From Isoetes taiwanensis (taxonomy: Eukaryota > Streptophyta > Lycopodiopsida > Isoetales > Isoetaceae), in the NCBI GenBank assembly GCA_021234155.1, contig JAJEKV010000001.1, positions 33,395,013 through 33,459,012 on the forward strand: a stretch of DNA of 64,000 nucleotides, read 5' to 3'. The position numbers were made by a program, and so were the translations under genes. Shown in pieces: positions 28,401 to 37,633 of the stretch. The notes beneath the pieces are model-generated. The model did no database searches, was not told the origin of the DNA, and saw only the letters and a program-made list of their open reading frames with translations. Numbering within the stretch: position 1 is the first letter of the stretch; each line of letters begins with the position of its first letter.

Positions 28401-28866
28401 TTTTTTTATAACTTCAAATGAATGTTGGCGGGGACATGTTCTCACAACCTTCATTCAAGCGAGAAATCGATATTCATCCAATTTAATCTTAATTACCAAG
28501 TGTGTAGAAAAATAAATTCGGCATAGTTATGTGCATGAAAAATAAGTCGAAGATAGTTATGTGTAGAAAAATAAGTCAGCATAGGTGTTACCTGAATTGT
28601 TTGAAGCATCTGGTCTTCCAAGATCTGATGCAAACAAGTCTGAAAGTGCAAATATTCTTAAATGTAGTCAATCTAGATAGAATACATATGTAAAAGTCAA
28701 AGCATATTTGAGGAAACAAACCTTCTTGTTCTAAACAAAGTGAATCCATGGTATGCTCAGCAACATCTCCATCAAAAACATTTGAAGGCATGAAATCTGG
28801 ACAAGAAGCATTTGGCAACTCCCCAAAATCATACGAAGGTCTGTGATTATCGACATGATCTTTCAA
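25413..28866 (-). pseudogene. DDE-type transposase-like gene, multi-exon, cassette 1
   Basis: Exons recognised by conserved blocks, 5' to 3' on the - strand: 28,866-28,720; 28,454-27,745 (basic N-terminus, FWRNNSRVSPSKKH); 27,660-27,230 (YQRFRSEYPKFEVSFSLF, many Cys, ending in a CQKCG zinc motif); 27,140-26,650 (VIDFAENYTFEIQQEIQSLHW); about 26,675-26,595 (MWSDGCSHQFKGARPFYFLG); 26,460-26,310 (GEHDGAGAVIKRALTHEML); 25,772-25,413. The D of DFAENY, the D of WSDGC and the E of GEHDGAG are candidate catalytic triad residues. I know similar proteins as an uncharacterised DDE-like family in animals; the superfamily is not assigned. A frameshift and a TGA near 27,350-27,410 indicate inactivation. 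Confidence 0.6.
26131..26284. repeat. Tandem duplication of 77 bp in a DDE-gene intron
   Basis: CTTCATCAATTCCTATTTCC to ATATGAATTGAT is duplicated at 26,131-26,207 and 26,208-26,284 with one visible difference, so it is recent. Confidence 0.85.
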
Positions 28867-29357
28867 ATAACTGTATTCTGCATCAAATAAATTGAAAGTT
28901 AAATTTCATCTTTCAGCACAACAACAAAGACCAATCCTTACTGTGTCTTTGGGGTGGGTTCGGATTCCCTCACTACATTTGAGGAATGTTTATACCTGCA
29001 GGTAAGGAAGTATTTGCCTTGGTTTGTGGTAATTTGTTCTCAGAAAAATTCTTTGAGAATGTTGAACAGCAATTGGAAAAGTGCTTTGATTGCTCTACAA
29101 ATTCATGCAGACCGGAATAGAGCCTCCCTGCATCAAACTTGATTGAATTTGCTAATGAAGCTAGGAAAGCTTTTTTCCAGTCGGAAACCATAGCTTTAAT
29201 GCTCCAAGCAAGAAACACAATTCTGCATCAAAGAAATATTAATTCCGCCAATTTCCATTTCGAAAGCAACCTACCCTTCCAGGATCGCTGAGTTGGCTTC
29301 AATCAAGGTCCTTGATTGATCTTGAAGGCCAACGAATTCTCCCGCTCCCCGGAATAG

Positions 29358-31481
29358 CTATGGCGGGTGACGTGCGAGAAGGGTGACGTTTTTGGTGAAG
29401 GGTTGAAGAAGGCCGAACAGCGCTTCACCAGCACCAGTGTCGCGACATGTTTTTTTGAACATGTCAAATGAAAATACACCCTTTAATAAATCCTTCTTGA
29501 GTACCCATGTCGCGTCTTCCACTGGCAAGTGTTTCCACTTGACCAAGTATTGGAGAAACTCTGATCTCCTTGTTTTCTTGAAGGCTTTATCAAGAATCAA
29601 TTCTGGAACTATTTCCAGCTGCCCCTCCGTCATTTCCAACATCGTTGGAGTGTCCAAGATTTCGTCTGGATTTGGAGTATGTTTCTTCAGTAAACTCACG
29701 TGGAAGACCTTATGAATCTTCAGGTGTGCTGGTAGATCTAATCTGTAGGATTGATTACCTACTCTCTGGACTATTCTGAAGGGTCCAGCCCACCTTGGAG
29801 CAAGCTTCTTGCAATTCCCGATCCTGAGCTTTGCCTGCTTTACCTTGATCTTGAGCCATACATCATCTCCAACTTGGAACTCTCTGACTGTTCGATGCTT
29901 GTCGGCGATGCTCTTCTGACGACTCCTTGCTGCTAGGAGATATCCTCTAACTTCTTCCACCAGCTGCTGCATATCGGCCAACATCTGCTGCGAAACTTCC
30001 ACTTTTGACACGGGATTGTGCCAGGTGTCTGGAGTTAGGCATTGGTAGCCGTAATTGATCATAAACGGCGACATTTGGGATGATTCCTGCTTGGTGCTAT
30101 TGTATGCAAACTCCACCAAGTGAATAAATTCTTCCCACATACCTTGCTTATTCCAGACATAGTTTCGTAGCATGTCCTCCAAGATCCTGTTGGTCCGCTC
30201 CGTTTGGCCATCCATCTGAGGATGATACGCCGTGCTCATCGATAGCTTCGTCTGAATTGTCGCAAAGAGGTCTTGCCAAAAGGCACTCATAAACCTCGGA
30301 TCCCTGTCGGAGATAATCTCCCTTGGCATGCCGTGAAGCCTGAAGATCTCTTTGGTGAAGAGCTTTGCTGTATCCATGGCGGTGTCTGTGGTCTTGCAAG
30401 GCACAAAATGTGCCATCTTCGACAACTTGTCGACCACTACCATCAAGGCATCCTTCCCTCTTACTGTCCTTGGAAGCCCTGTTATGAAATCCATGCTGAT
30501 CACTTCCCACTTAGCGTTTGGCACCGCTAACGGCTCTAATGCCCGTGGAATTCGAAGCTGCTCCGCCTTTGTCTGCTGGCATAAATGACATTCCTTGATG
30601 TAGCAAGCTACTTGCTTCTTCATTCCTGGCCAATAATAGCTGTTGCGCACTTTGAAATATGTTTTCATGAATCCCGCATGGCCAGCTATTGGACTGTTGT
30701 GCGTGTCATGGAGGATCAATTTCCTTACACCTGATGATTCGGGTACGCACAACTTGTTCTTATGGTATAACAGGTTGCCTTCCTTCTTATAATACTTCTT
30801 ATAATATTTGAAGGCTTCCCGCTCCTTATCTGTTCTAGCTTCCCTAGAGAGGCTTGCCCATGCTTCCTTGAAATCCACATCCGTTGGCAAGGACTCTTCA
30901 ATCTTCTTACCAAAGTCGCTGGAGAGCGTCGAAATTGCATTGCAATGCACTCTAGTTGTCAGGGGATGCCTTGAAAGCGCATCCGCTACCACATTGAGCT
31001 TCCCTGGCTTGTAGACTATATCAAAGTCGTACTCTTCAAGGAACTCCATCCACCTTCTCTGCCTCAGGTTGAGGTGTGGTTGCGTGAATACATACTGGAG
31101 GCTCTGATGGTCTGTATCCAATTGGAACTTCCTTCCCAAAAGATAGTGCCTCCAAATTCTTAATGCCCTGACAACTGCAAGCAATTCCTGATCGTGCGTC
31201 GGGTAGTGCGTTTCGGCGTCATTCATCTTCCTGGAGTCATACGCTACCACACGCTCTTCTTGCATGAGCACTGCACCTGTAGCTATCTTACTCGCATCTG
31301 TGGCTACAAGCTTATCTTTCTCAGGGTCTGGCAGGGTCAAGACAGGGGCGGTCGTCAGAGCTTCCTTCAACAATTCAAACCCCGCTTGGGCTTTCTTGTG
31401 CCAATGCTCTGCCCAATCTTTCACCTTCTCCGCCCTCGTCAAGTCTGTTAGTGGGGCTACTATCTTAGCAAAGTTCTTCAC
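29358..31481 (-). pseudogene. pol: E2 pol, RNase H - integrase - chromodomain part
   Basis: Open for 707 codons. RNase H begins with LVATDASKIATGAVL and holds YPTHDQELLAVVRALRIWRH and TDHQSLQYVF. Integrase zinc-binding module HDTHNSPIAGH ... CHLCQQTK, then catalytic D of MDFITGLP, D of IISDRDPRF and E of STAYHPQMDGQTERTNR. C-terminus: YRLDLPAHLKIHKVFHVS, then a chromodomain at about 29,490-29,650 (ELILDKAFKK, QYLVKWKHLPVEDATW). The chromodomain keeps the VKW tryptophan, but the other cage positions look incomplete, as in group II chromoviruses. Joined to the upstream part by a one-base deletion near 31,525. Confidence 0.9.
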
Positions 31482-31501
31482 GAACTTCCTGTAGTACCCT
31501 G

Positions 31502-32840
31502 CTAGGCCGAGAAAACTCCTGACTCATGCACATTCTTCGGTGCCGGCCACTGAATCACTGCTTCAATCTTTGAGGGATCCGTCGAGATTCCTTCTGCTGA
31601 GATCACATGCCCCAGGTATTCCACTCTCTCCGTTGCGAAGTGACACTTCGACAATTTGGCGTACAACTGGTGCCGATCTGCTATACACCAAAATGTCGTC
31701 AAAGAAAACAATCACAAAGGTGTCCAAGAACTCCCTGAAGATGTCGTTCGTGAGCCTCATGAACGTTGCTGGGGCATTTGATAAGCCGAAAGGCATTACC
31801 GTGAACTCATAGTGCCCATACCTGGTCCTGAAAGCCGTCTTATGGATATCTTCTTCCTTTATCCGGATCTGATGATAGCCTGACCTTAAGTCAATTTTGG
31901 AGAAGATCTTTGCACCCTGGAGTTGATCCATCAAGTCATCCGACCTGGGCAGTGCATACTTGTTCTTAATGGTGTGCTTATTCAACTGCCTATAGTCTAT
32001 GCACATCCTTAAACTGCCATCCTTCTTCTTAACAAACAGAATGGGCGCTCCAAACGGCGAGACGCTAGGTCTAATGAAGCCTAGGTCGAGCAACTCCTGC
32101 AATCGCTTCTTTAGCTCCGTCAACTCCTGCGTCGTCATTCTGTATGGAGCCTTACTTGTCGGTTTTGTTCCTGGTTCGAGTGCTATCTCACACTCGACTC
32201 CCCTATAAGGAGGGAACTGCTTGATCTCATCTGGAAAGAGATTGTGGAACTCCGTGATCAAGTTAGCTACCTGCTTAGGTAACTTGCTGAGCCCCTCATC
32301 CTCCTTGCCTTCTTCTGGCTCAGGCTCTTGGATCTCAAGCTTGAAGATATAAGCTACTTGCTCACTCTTTATGCACTTGAGCATCCGTTTAGAAGACATA
32401 CACTGCATGATGGGAACAACTTCTTTACCTGTGATCTCAATGATCTTGCCGTCGGGCGTTGGGAAGGTCACCTTCCGCTTTCCACAATCAATGATGGCCC
32501 CTGCTGGTCCAAGGTACTCCATTCCTATGATCAAGTCATACTTGCCAATGCCCATTACTTCTGCCCCCATCTGGATATTAATCCCTGGCAAGTCGATGTC
32601 GAAGTTAATTCTCTTGCCTGCTGTCTGCCTTAATGCTCCACTTGCTAAGACAACGGGGCTTGGCTTCGACTTTAGTGGTTTCAACTTTAACATTTCAACC
32701 ATTCTGGGGGATGCAAAGTTATGGCTACTTCCCGAGTCTATCAGGACTATGAAAGACTTGGCCTTGGCCTTCCCTACTGTAGAAATTACCTTATACTGGC
32801 TCTCTGCTTGCTCTGTGTCTATTGGGCAAAGATATGACAC
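31502..32840 (-). pseudogene. pol: E2 pol, protease - reverse transcriptase part
   Basis: Retropepsin-like motif [15 protein letters not shown] near the start, then reverse transcriptase blocks [34 protein letters not shown] and catalytic FFDDILVYS. Directly after DDILVYS about 20 codons expected from related elements are missing and the frame shifts; the sequence resumes as [12 protein letters not shown] and [12 protein letters not shown] in another frame down to 31,502. No protein could be made from this copy without both lesions being bypassed, so E2 is non-autonomous at present. The frame overlaps the end of gag. Confidence 0.88.
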
Positions 32841-34138
32841 TCACCATGGATGTAGTCGCGGGCTGCCTCGCCGTCGTCGTCAGATAGAGTGTCCCAATCT
32901 CCCAACTCCGCTAGTGCTGCGCTCATGACGTAGGGGCAGTTCGCTGTCCTATGGCCTGGCTGGAAGCACCTGAAGCAAAGCTGCTTTTCTATGCACTCCT
33001 GTCTCTTTTCCTTGGGCATAGCCTGCAAAAAGGATCGCACTGCCTTGGAGTAGTTTGACCCCTCCTGCTTGTCCTTGAAGGACACCTGCTTCTTCTCCTG
33101 CTGCTTCCCCTGGTTGCCACCATATGGGGCTCTAGCTGGGCCTGGGCTGGCTGCCCTACGGCTATAGCTCCCTGTTGCCTTGCCTTTGTCCTGATAATAC
33201 TGCTGCCTCTGCCCGCTGTTCTGAGGCCCTGTTCCTTGCAAACTTATTGCCTTGGATTCTGCTTCTGATACTGTCTTAGGGTTTATTGCCCTTACAAGCT
33301 TGCGGATCTCATCGTTCAGCCCCTCAATATAGCTTTCCACTGCATGCTTCTCACCCAACTTTGGCACATAAAGCCTTAACCTCATGAATTCCTCTGTATA
33401 TTTCTGGACTGATTTGTTGCCTTGCTGCAACCTGTAGAACTGCTGCATCATGCTGGATTTGTGCTCTCTTGGGACGTAGTGGCGCTTGAAAGCTTTAGCG
33501 AACTTCTTGAACCTGCAAGCATCCCTGCTTAAGCCATGGGCCTTGGCATACCCCTTCCACCAAATGCGTGCTGCTCCCTTCAAGTTGGCTGTTGCCACTC
33601 TGCCTTTATCCTTGTCTTTCATACCATAAGCATTGCCATATTCGCTCATCTCATCGAGCCAAGCCTCTGCCTCCATGCCTGACCTGTTCTCGCCTGAGAA
33701 TTGCTCGAGCTTCCTGGCGTTCCAAACATTCCCCAATGCAGAGTCTACCTTCTTCTGGTAATCAGAGGTTCTTGTGTCCCTTTGTCGTCCATCTATGGTA
33801 TCCCTCTGCCTTCCATCTGCAGTGTTCCTCTGCCTTCCATCTGTTCGGTCCTGAGCTTGCTCTTCCTCATCCTCGGAGTCGGAGTCTGATTCTGAGCTCG
33901 AGTCGGAGGATTCCGAGCTGGGGGACCTCCTTCTCTTGCTCCTCTTCTTGTCCCTTCCTGTTTTCCGAGCTGATGCTTGCGGCAACTGAGCATTGCCCAC
34001 CGAACCCGCTCCTGCTTGTGCGGCCAGCAAAGCCTTTATCTGCTCAAGGTCCGTCCTCATCTGTGATATTTCCTCTTCTGGGGTTAAGGGTCTAAATTCT
34101 TCAAACAGGTTCCTTGCCGGAGGTGGCCTCGGCGGACT
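32819..34138 (-). CDS. gag: E2 gag
   Basis: Open frame from a probable 3' splice site (TAG at 34,139-34,141); the first ATG is 34,060. N-terminal helical part with LTPEEEISQ, a long charged Ser/Asp/Glu/Lys stretch, capsid-like core with [13 protein letters not shown] and [20 protein letters not shown], and a CCHC zinc knuckle [14 protein letters not shown]. It ends at TAG at 32,819 after HIFAQ; in the related E3 the equivalent stretch continues in the pol frame, so the stop here may be a lesion. The upstream splice acceptor matches the situation in E3 gag and would let gag be translated from an mRNA spliced over the H3-like ORF and ORF2. Confidence 0.85.
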   Translation of the reverse strand, partial: SPPRPPPARNLFEEFRPLTPEEEISQMRTDLEQIKALLAAQAGAGSVGNAQLPQASARKTGRDKKRSKRRRSPSSESSDSSSESDSDSEDEEEQAQDRTDGRQRNTADGRQRDTIDGRQRDTRTSDYQKKVDSALGNVWNARKLEQFSGENRSGMEAEAWLDEMSEYGNAYGMKDKDKGRVATANLKGAARIWWKGYAKAHGLSRDACRFKKFAKAFKRHYVPREHKSSMMQQFYRLQQGNKSVQKYTEEFMRLRLYVPKLGEKHAVESYIEGLNDEIRKLVRAINPKTVSEAESKAISLQGTGPQNSGQRQQYYQDKGKATGSYSRRAASPGPARAPYGGNQGKQQEKKQVSFKDKQEGSNYSKAVRSFLQAMPKEKRQECIEKQLCFRCFQPGHRTANCPYVMSAALAELGDWDTLSDDDGEAARDYIHGECHIFAQ

Positions 34139-34370
34139 CTATTCTTCCCTAAGGTCTTGGCGTTGTCGTTCCCCTGAGCCTAGACCTCTAACTGCATACA
34201 GAAGTAATTCATTGCTATATGGTTAGTTTTACTTGTTCTTTTGCATTATATGTGGTTTGTTGGCATAGTTGTGGTACAAAATATATCAATAAAGCATTTA
34301 AAGTGCAACAGAAATTATATTTATATTACATAATATTTTAGTACAAAAGCCTCCGGGATCAAGAGTTTAA

Positions 34371-35882
34371 CTATTCTTGGAATCGCCGGTAGGATGGGTT
34401 GTCCTCGAGGAACTTTTTAACTTGGGCCGTTCCTACCGAATGACCCAAATTCCTGAGGACGTTTGCTGACGAGCCGCCCTGCAAGGCTCTCGCCAACTCT
34501 TCCACCCTGCGGTCGGATGTGTAGGCCGCGGTCACCGCCAATCTCGCCTGCCGTCGATGGGGTACTGCGAAGTCGAAGAGGTCAAGTGCCATTGCTCTCT
34601 TGACTAGGACAGCATAATCGACATTTGTCGCTATTCGAACATGCCTGCCGAAGCCTGAGAGTGCAATAAGCATGAACACTCCTTCTTCACCCCGGGGGCT
34701 GAACTTGCGGTGTATCACTGCTATTCTCCCATCTAGCAGATACCTCAGTGACCTGTCATTGTGCGTCGCTGAAGATTCTCCACTTGCTTGGCCTCCCGCT
34801 CTATGCCGCCCGGCGTACTCGTCGACCTCTATCTCAGTGAGGTCCCAGTAGTCTTCAATTGTGGAGTCGACTCGTCTGAGGTCAATTCCTGCTCCTCTTG
34901 TTGGAGGTGGTGTCGAAGGCCTCGGCATTAAGATGCTCGTGGTCTTTCCACGGATCCCCATCTGTTCCTGGAGGGCGAGGAACTCCTCCTCCGTTGGCAG
35001 CTCTCGCGCTTCCATCATTTGCCTGATGTTGCTATAGGCCTGGATGTCGGAAGTCGCTTCCCCTGTGTAGGTGTCGGCTTCCCTGACTTGAAGCGGAAAG
35101 TCTGAGACTCCCCAGACGATGAAGTCGTCCAAGTCGGACTGCCGTAATTTGTGGAGCAGTTCATCCAGTCGGAGCTCCCTCTCCCTGCATTCGGGGAGGT
35201 TCTGGATGTCGCTGAGGAGTAGATACTCCTCTCCGTCGATGATGATAGGGGCTAGGCTTGTGATGCCTAGTCCAAGTGGGGGAGCAACTCTGATGTTCTG
35301 CCGGCTCTGCTCGAAGTTGACCAGCTCCTCTTCTGCTTGTTGCCGTTCCTCCTCTGAGTCTAGCTCGGTGTACTCTTCGTCGTCCGACTCCTCTTCTTCC
35401 TCTCTTCCTTCTTGCTCTTGCTGGTACTGCAAAAGCATCCGCTCTTCTGCTTGGACTGCTATGGGGTCCACCTCCATCGAAGGAATAGAGGTGGCCCCCA
35501 TTGGGTTTTCGGCACGATGGGATAGGAAAATAGCTAGGGCGGCGGTGTAGGAGAAGTACTTGGTCCTGTCGACTGTCAGGACCATGTAGTCTGGTAGCCT
35601 CTGCGCCTTGTTAGTTAAGTACTTGGCGATGTTGGGGACATCACCCAAGGCTGCTTGAAGGGATGGGCGGGGTACAAAATAGCCTATGCAAGGGGGGAGC
35701 TGGACGAGGGAGGGTCCTACCCTAGCTTGGAACTCTGCTAAGACTCGTCTATATGCTGGGGTTGCATTCAGAGTGGCTTGGACATCTATTTCCTTCCCAA
35801 AGACTCGGAAGATGTCATTGACATCCGCCTCGGCAGCATGGGCACCGGCGCTGTACCATCGCCTGAAGTCAGCAGTGGCCAT
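34371..35882 (-). CDS. E2 ORF2, 503-aa protein of unknown function
   Basis: Intact frame from ATG 35,882. Not recognised. Visible parts: an N-terminal helical region (DFRRWYSAGAHAAEADVNDI), a strongly acidic coiled stretch at about residues 155-190 (EEEEESDDEEYTELDSEEE), a middle region with IIIDGEEYLLLSDIQNLPE, a Pro-rich hinge (MPRPSTPPPTRGAG), and a basic C-terminal third (RRQARLAVTAAYTSDRR). It lies between the H3-like ORF and gag in the same orientation and has its own TATA box and palindromes shared with the H3-like ORF, which argues for joint expression. Acidic stretches are common in histone chaperones, but a chaperone role is only a guess. Confidence 0.72.
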   Translation of the reverse strand: MATADFRRWYSAGAHAAEADVNDIFRVFGKEIDVQATLNATPAYRRVLAEFQARVGPSLVQLPPCIGYFVPRPSLQAALGDVPNIAKYLTNKAQRLPDYMVLTVDRTKYFSYTAALAIFLSHRAENPMGATSIPSMEVDPIAVQAEERMLLQYQQEQEGREEEEESDDEEYTELDSEEERQQAEEELVNFEQSRQNIRVAPPLGLGITSLAPIIIDGEEYLLLSDIQNLPECRERELRLDELLHKLRQSDLDDFIVWGVSDFPLQVREADTYTGEATSDIQAYSNIRQMMEARELPTEEEFLALQEQMGIRGKTTSILMPRPSTPPPTRGAGIDLRRVDSTIEDYWDLTEIEVDEYAGRHRAGGQASGESSATHNDRSLRYLLDGRIAVIHRKFSPRGEEGVFMLIALSGFGRHVRIATNVDYAVLVKRAMALDLFDFAVPHRRQARLAVTAAYTSDRRVEELARALQGGSSANVLRNLGHSVGTAQVKKFLEDNPSYRRFQE

Positions 35883-35994
35883 TGATCTAGCGAAGAAGAG
35901 AGTATCAAACAGATGCAGAAGCGCCTCAGGGAGCTGGAAGGTCGCCTAAGCAGTGGAGAGCAGACTTGTAGGGTGCTAAATGAGGAATGGGGGG

Positions 35995-36005
35995 CCTATT
36001 TATAG
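35995..36005 (-). promoter_or_regulatory. TATA box of E2 ORF2
   Basis: CTATAAATAGG on the - strand, about 115 bp before the ORF2 ATG. The same decamer and a following CCCCCATT stand before the H3-like ORF (48,979-48,988). Confidence 0.7.
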
Positions 36006-36195
36006 AAAAGGGAAAAATCCTAATTTTTGGATGACCTAAGATTTACTGGGATTGGGCGATTCTGATCTATTAAGAGGTGCAATTGAGAGTTTGAATACTA
36101 CTTTTAGGATTTGAGCATGCTAAGATCAACTAATGAACCTATTGCAAGAAACTGGAGATCATTTAGGTATGGCATGGTGAAGAAAATGGTGAGAG

Positions 36196-36262
36196 GTCTC
36201 ACACGTTGCGCCCAGACCGATAATGAAAAGTTCATTTTCTGTCCTGGCGCGACGTGTGAGAC
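36196..36262. promoter_or_regulatory. Promoter palindrome 2a
   Basis: 67-nt hairpin: outer arms GTCTCACACGTTGCGCC and GGCGCGACGTGTGAGAC (one mismatch), inner arms AATGAA-AAG-TTCATT. Upstream of the ORF2 TATA box. Confidence 0.82.
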
Positions 36263-36395
36263 ATAGGCTCTAAATGGGCTAAATTTGATCAGTCTGGGTA
36301 ATCTAAGGCTGTAATTCTACTGAACTCGTCGAGTTAGGCAGAATTGACCCCTTATTTGGTCGACTTGGAGCAGTTTTGGGCATTTTTGGGGCATG

Positions 36396-36459
36396 GTCTC
36401 ACACGTTCCCAGCCCGAAAATGAGATTCTCATTTTCTGTCCTGGCGCGACGTGTGAGAC
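36396..36459. promoter_or_regulatory. Promoter palindrome 2b
   Basis: Second copy: outer arms GTCTCACACGT/ACGTGTGAGAC, inner arms AAAATGAGA-T-TCTCATTTT, a different but perfectly paired inner stem. Confidence 0.82.
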
Positions 36460-36603
36460 ATCGTCTCAATTTTGCTCAAAAACTCCAATTTGACCAAAAC
36501 AAAAGCTAGAATTCAATATCTTAACCTGATTAAGCAAGATTGGACACATTATTTACACAAAGATTCCTTATATTAACAAAAATTTTCATTATTTATAAAA
36601 AGT

Positions 36604-37374
36604 TCAAGGGCGTTCTCCCTTGATGTGCCTAGCAAGATGCATATCCTGTCTCATGAGCGTGACCCTCTTCGCATGAACTGTGCAGGCCGTCGAATCTTCA
36701 AAGTGCTGCACCAGTTTTGCTTCTGCTGCCTCCTGTAGGCACAACAACATCTCGTCGGTCACCCGCATGTCTGTGTTATACTCTTGCATAACCTCTCGGA
36801 CCAAGCGTTGAAACAGTGCCCGGGGGATCAAGAGTCCGTAACTTCGCTGGAAGTGCTGGATTTCCTTGAGGGCTCTCTGCTCCTTCTGCTTGCTATTGGT
36901 CCGCTTCTTTCCTGGTGCTCTGGGGGGCTTGGGCTTCGGTGGTGGCGGCTTCAGAGTCTGTTTCGGGGGCACTCCACCTTCGATGGTTCTTACCCTGTGC
37001 TGCTGGTAGTAAGCATTGTATGCCTCCCACTTCGCCATGAATGCATTGTGTTCCTTCAGCCTCTTTTGATAGATCTTGACGGGGTCTATCACATACGCCT
37101 CCCGTTGTGGCCGAGGGGCTTTAACCCTATCCCACGTCGGGAAAGGTGGGGGCTTCTGCGCCTGTCCGGGCTCCTCCCGCTCTGGTGCCACCTGCTCAGG
37201 TACTTCCTTCTCCACGACCGGGGGTTTCGAAGAGCTCGCCCCCTCAGTGTTGGGGACGTAATCTTCATCCGAGTCGTCGGTTGTGGGCGGGGTCTCGTCG
37301 CCTGAGGGTTCGTTGATGGCGATACCCTGCCCTCGCTTACCAACCTTCACAACTCTTCTGGTGCCCGCCTTAAT
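36604..37374 (-). CDS. H3-like ORF of E2, part 3: linker and histone H3 fold
   Basis: C-terminal 256 codons of the split H3-like gene, from the insertion site at 37,375 to the stop at 36,604. The first half is a basic, Pro-rich linker (GKRGQGIAIN, PPPPKPKPPRAPGKKR). The last ~90 residues are a complete H3 fold: ALKEIQHFQRSYGLLIP (alpha-N), LFQRLVREV (alpha-1), LQEAAEAKLVQHFED (alpha-2), CTVHAKRVTLMRQD (alpha-2 end, loop 2), LARHIKGER (alpha-3). The Cys and His of the H3-H3' four-helix interface are kept. HFQ...LLIP and TLMRQD recall centromeric H3, but loop 1 has the canonical H3 length and the end is GERP. The frame continues exactly across the transposon into part 2. Confidence 0.92.
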   Translation of the reverse strand: MKAGTRRVVKVGKRGQGIAINEPSGDETPPTTDDSDEDYVPNTEGASSSKPPVVEKEVPEQVAPEREEPGQAQKPPPFPTWDRVKAPRPQREAYVIDPVKIYQKRLKEHNAFMAKWEAYNAYYQQHRVRTIEGGVPPKQTLKPPPPKPKPPRAPGKKRTNSKQKEQRALKEIQHFQRSYGLLIPRALFQRLVREVMQEYNTDMRVTDEMLLCLQEAAEAKLVQHFEDSTACTVHAKRVTLMRQDMHLARHIKGERP

Positions 37375-37378
37375 GCCT
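37375..37378. repeat. Target duplication GCCT of DNA transposon (left)
   Basis: GCCT here and at 45,073-45,076. Removing one copy and the element restores the H3-like reading frame. Confidence 0.85.
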
Positions 37379-37633
37379 GGGTAAAAGCATGAAAGGGTGT
37401 CTATAAATGTAGCCCTTTTTGTACATATACATATGTACCGAATGCACATTTTTGGAATAACTGTCATCATGACCCGCTAGTAACTGCCATGATTAATGGC
37501 TATCCACTACTCTGAACCCGCAATTATTGGATTTTGAAATTCTTTCCCAAATTCTTTCTTGGTTTGCCTCTCGTTCACTATCCCGCCCCTGCCTTCTCTG
37601 CTTGAATTCCGATCACGAATTCTTCATCTAGCT

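Larger units (their letters stand above)
22997..29276. mobile_element. RING/DDE cassette 1, probable DNA transposon (ends tentative)
   Basis: A coiled-coil/RING gene (+) on the left and a DDE-like multi-exon gene (-) on the right, the same gene pair and orientations as in the transposon at 37,379-45,072. Candidate termini GGGTA at 22,997 and TACCC at 29,272-29,276 match only the first five bases of the other copy's terminal repeat, and no target duplication is seen, so the ends are provisional. Confidence 0.5.

Noticed and set aside
36604-37470. Independent 288-codon histone gene starting at 37,470
   Set aside because: The codons before 37,375 are transposon end sequence; the true upstream part is at 45,073-45,516.
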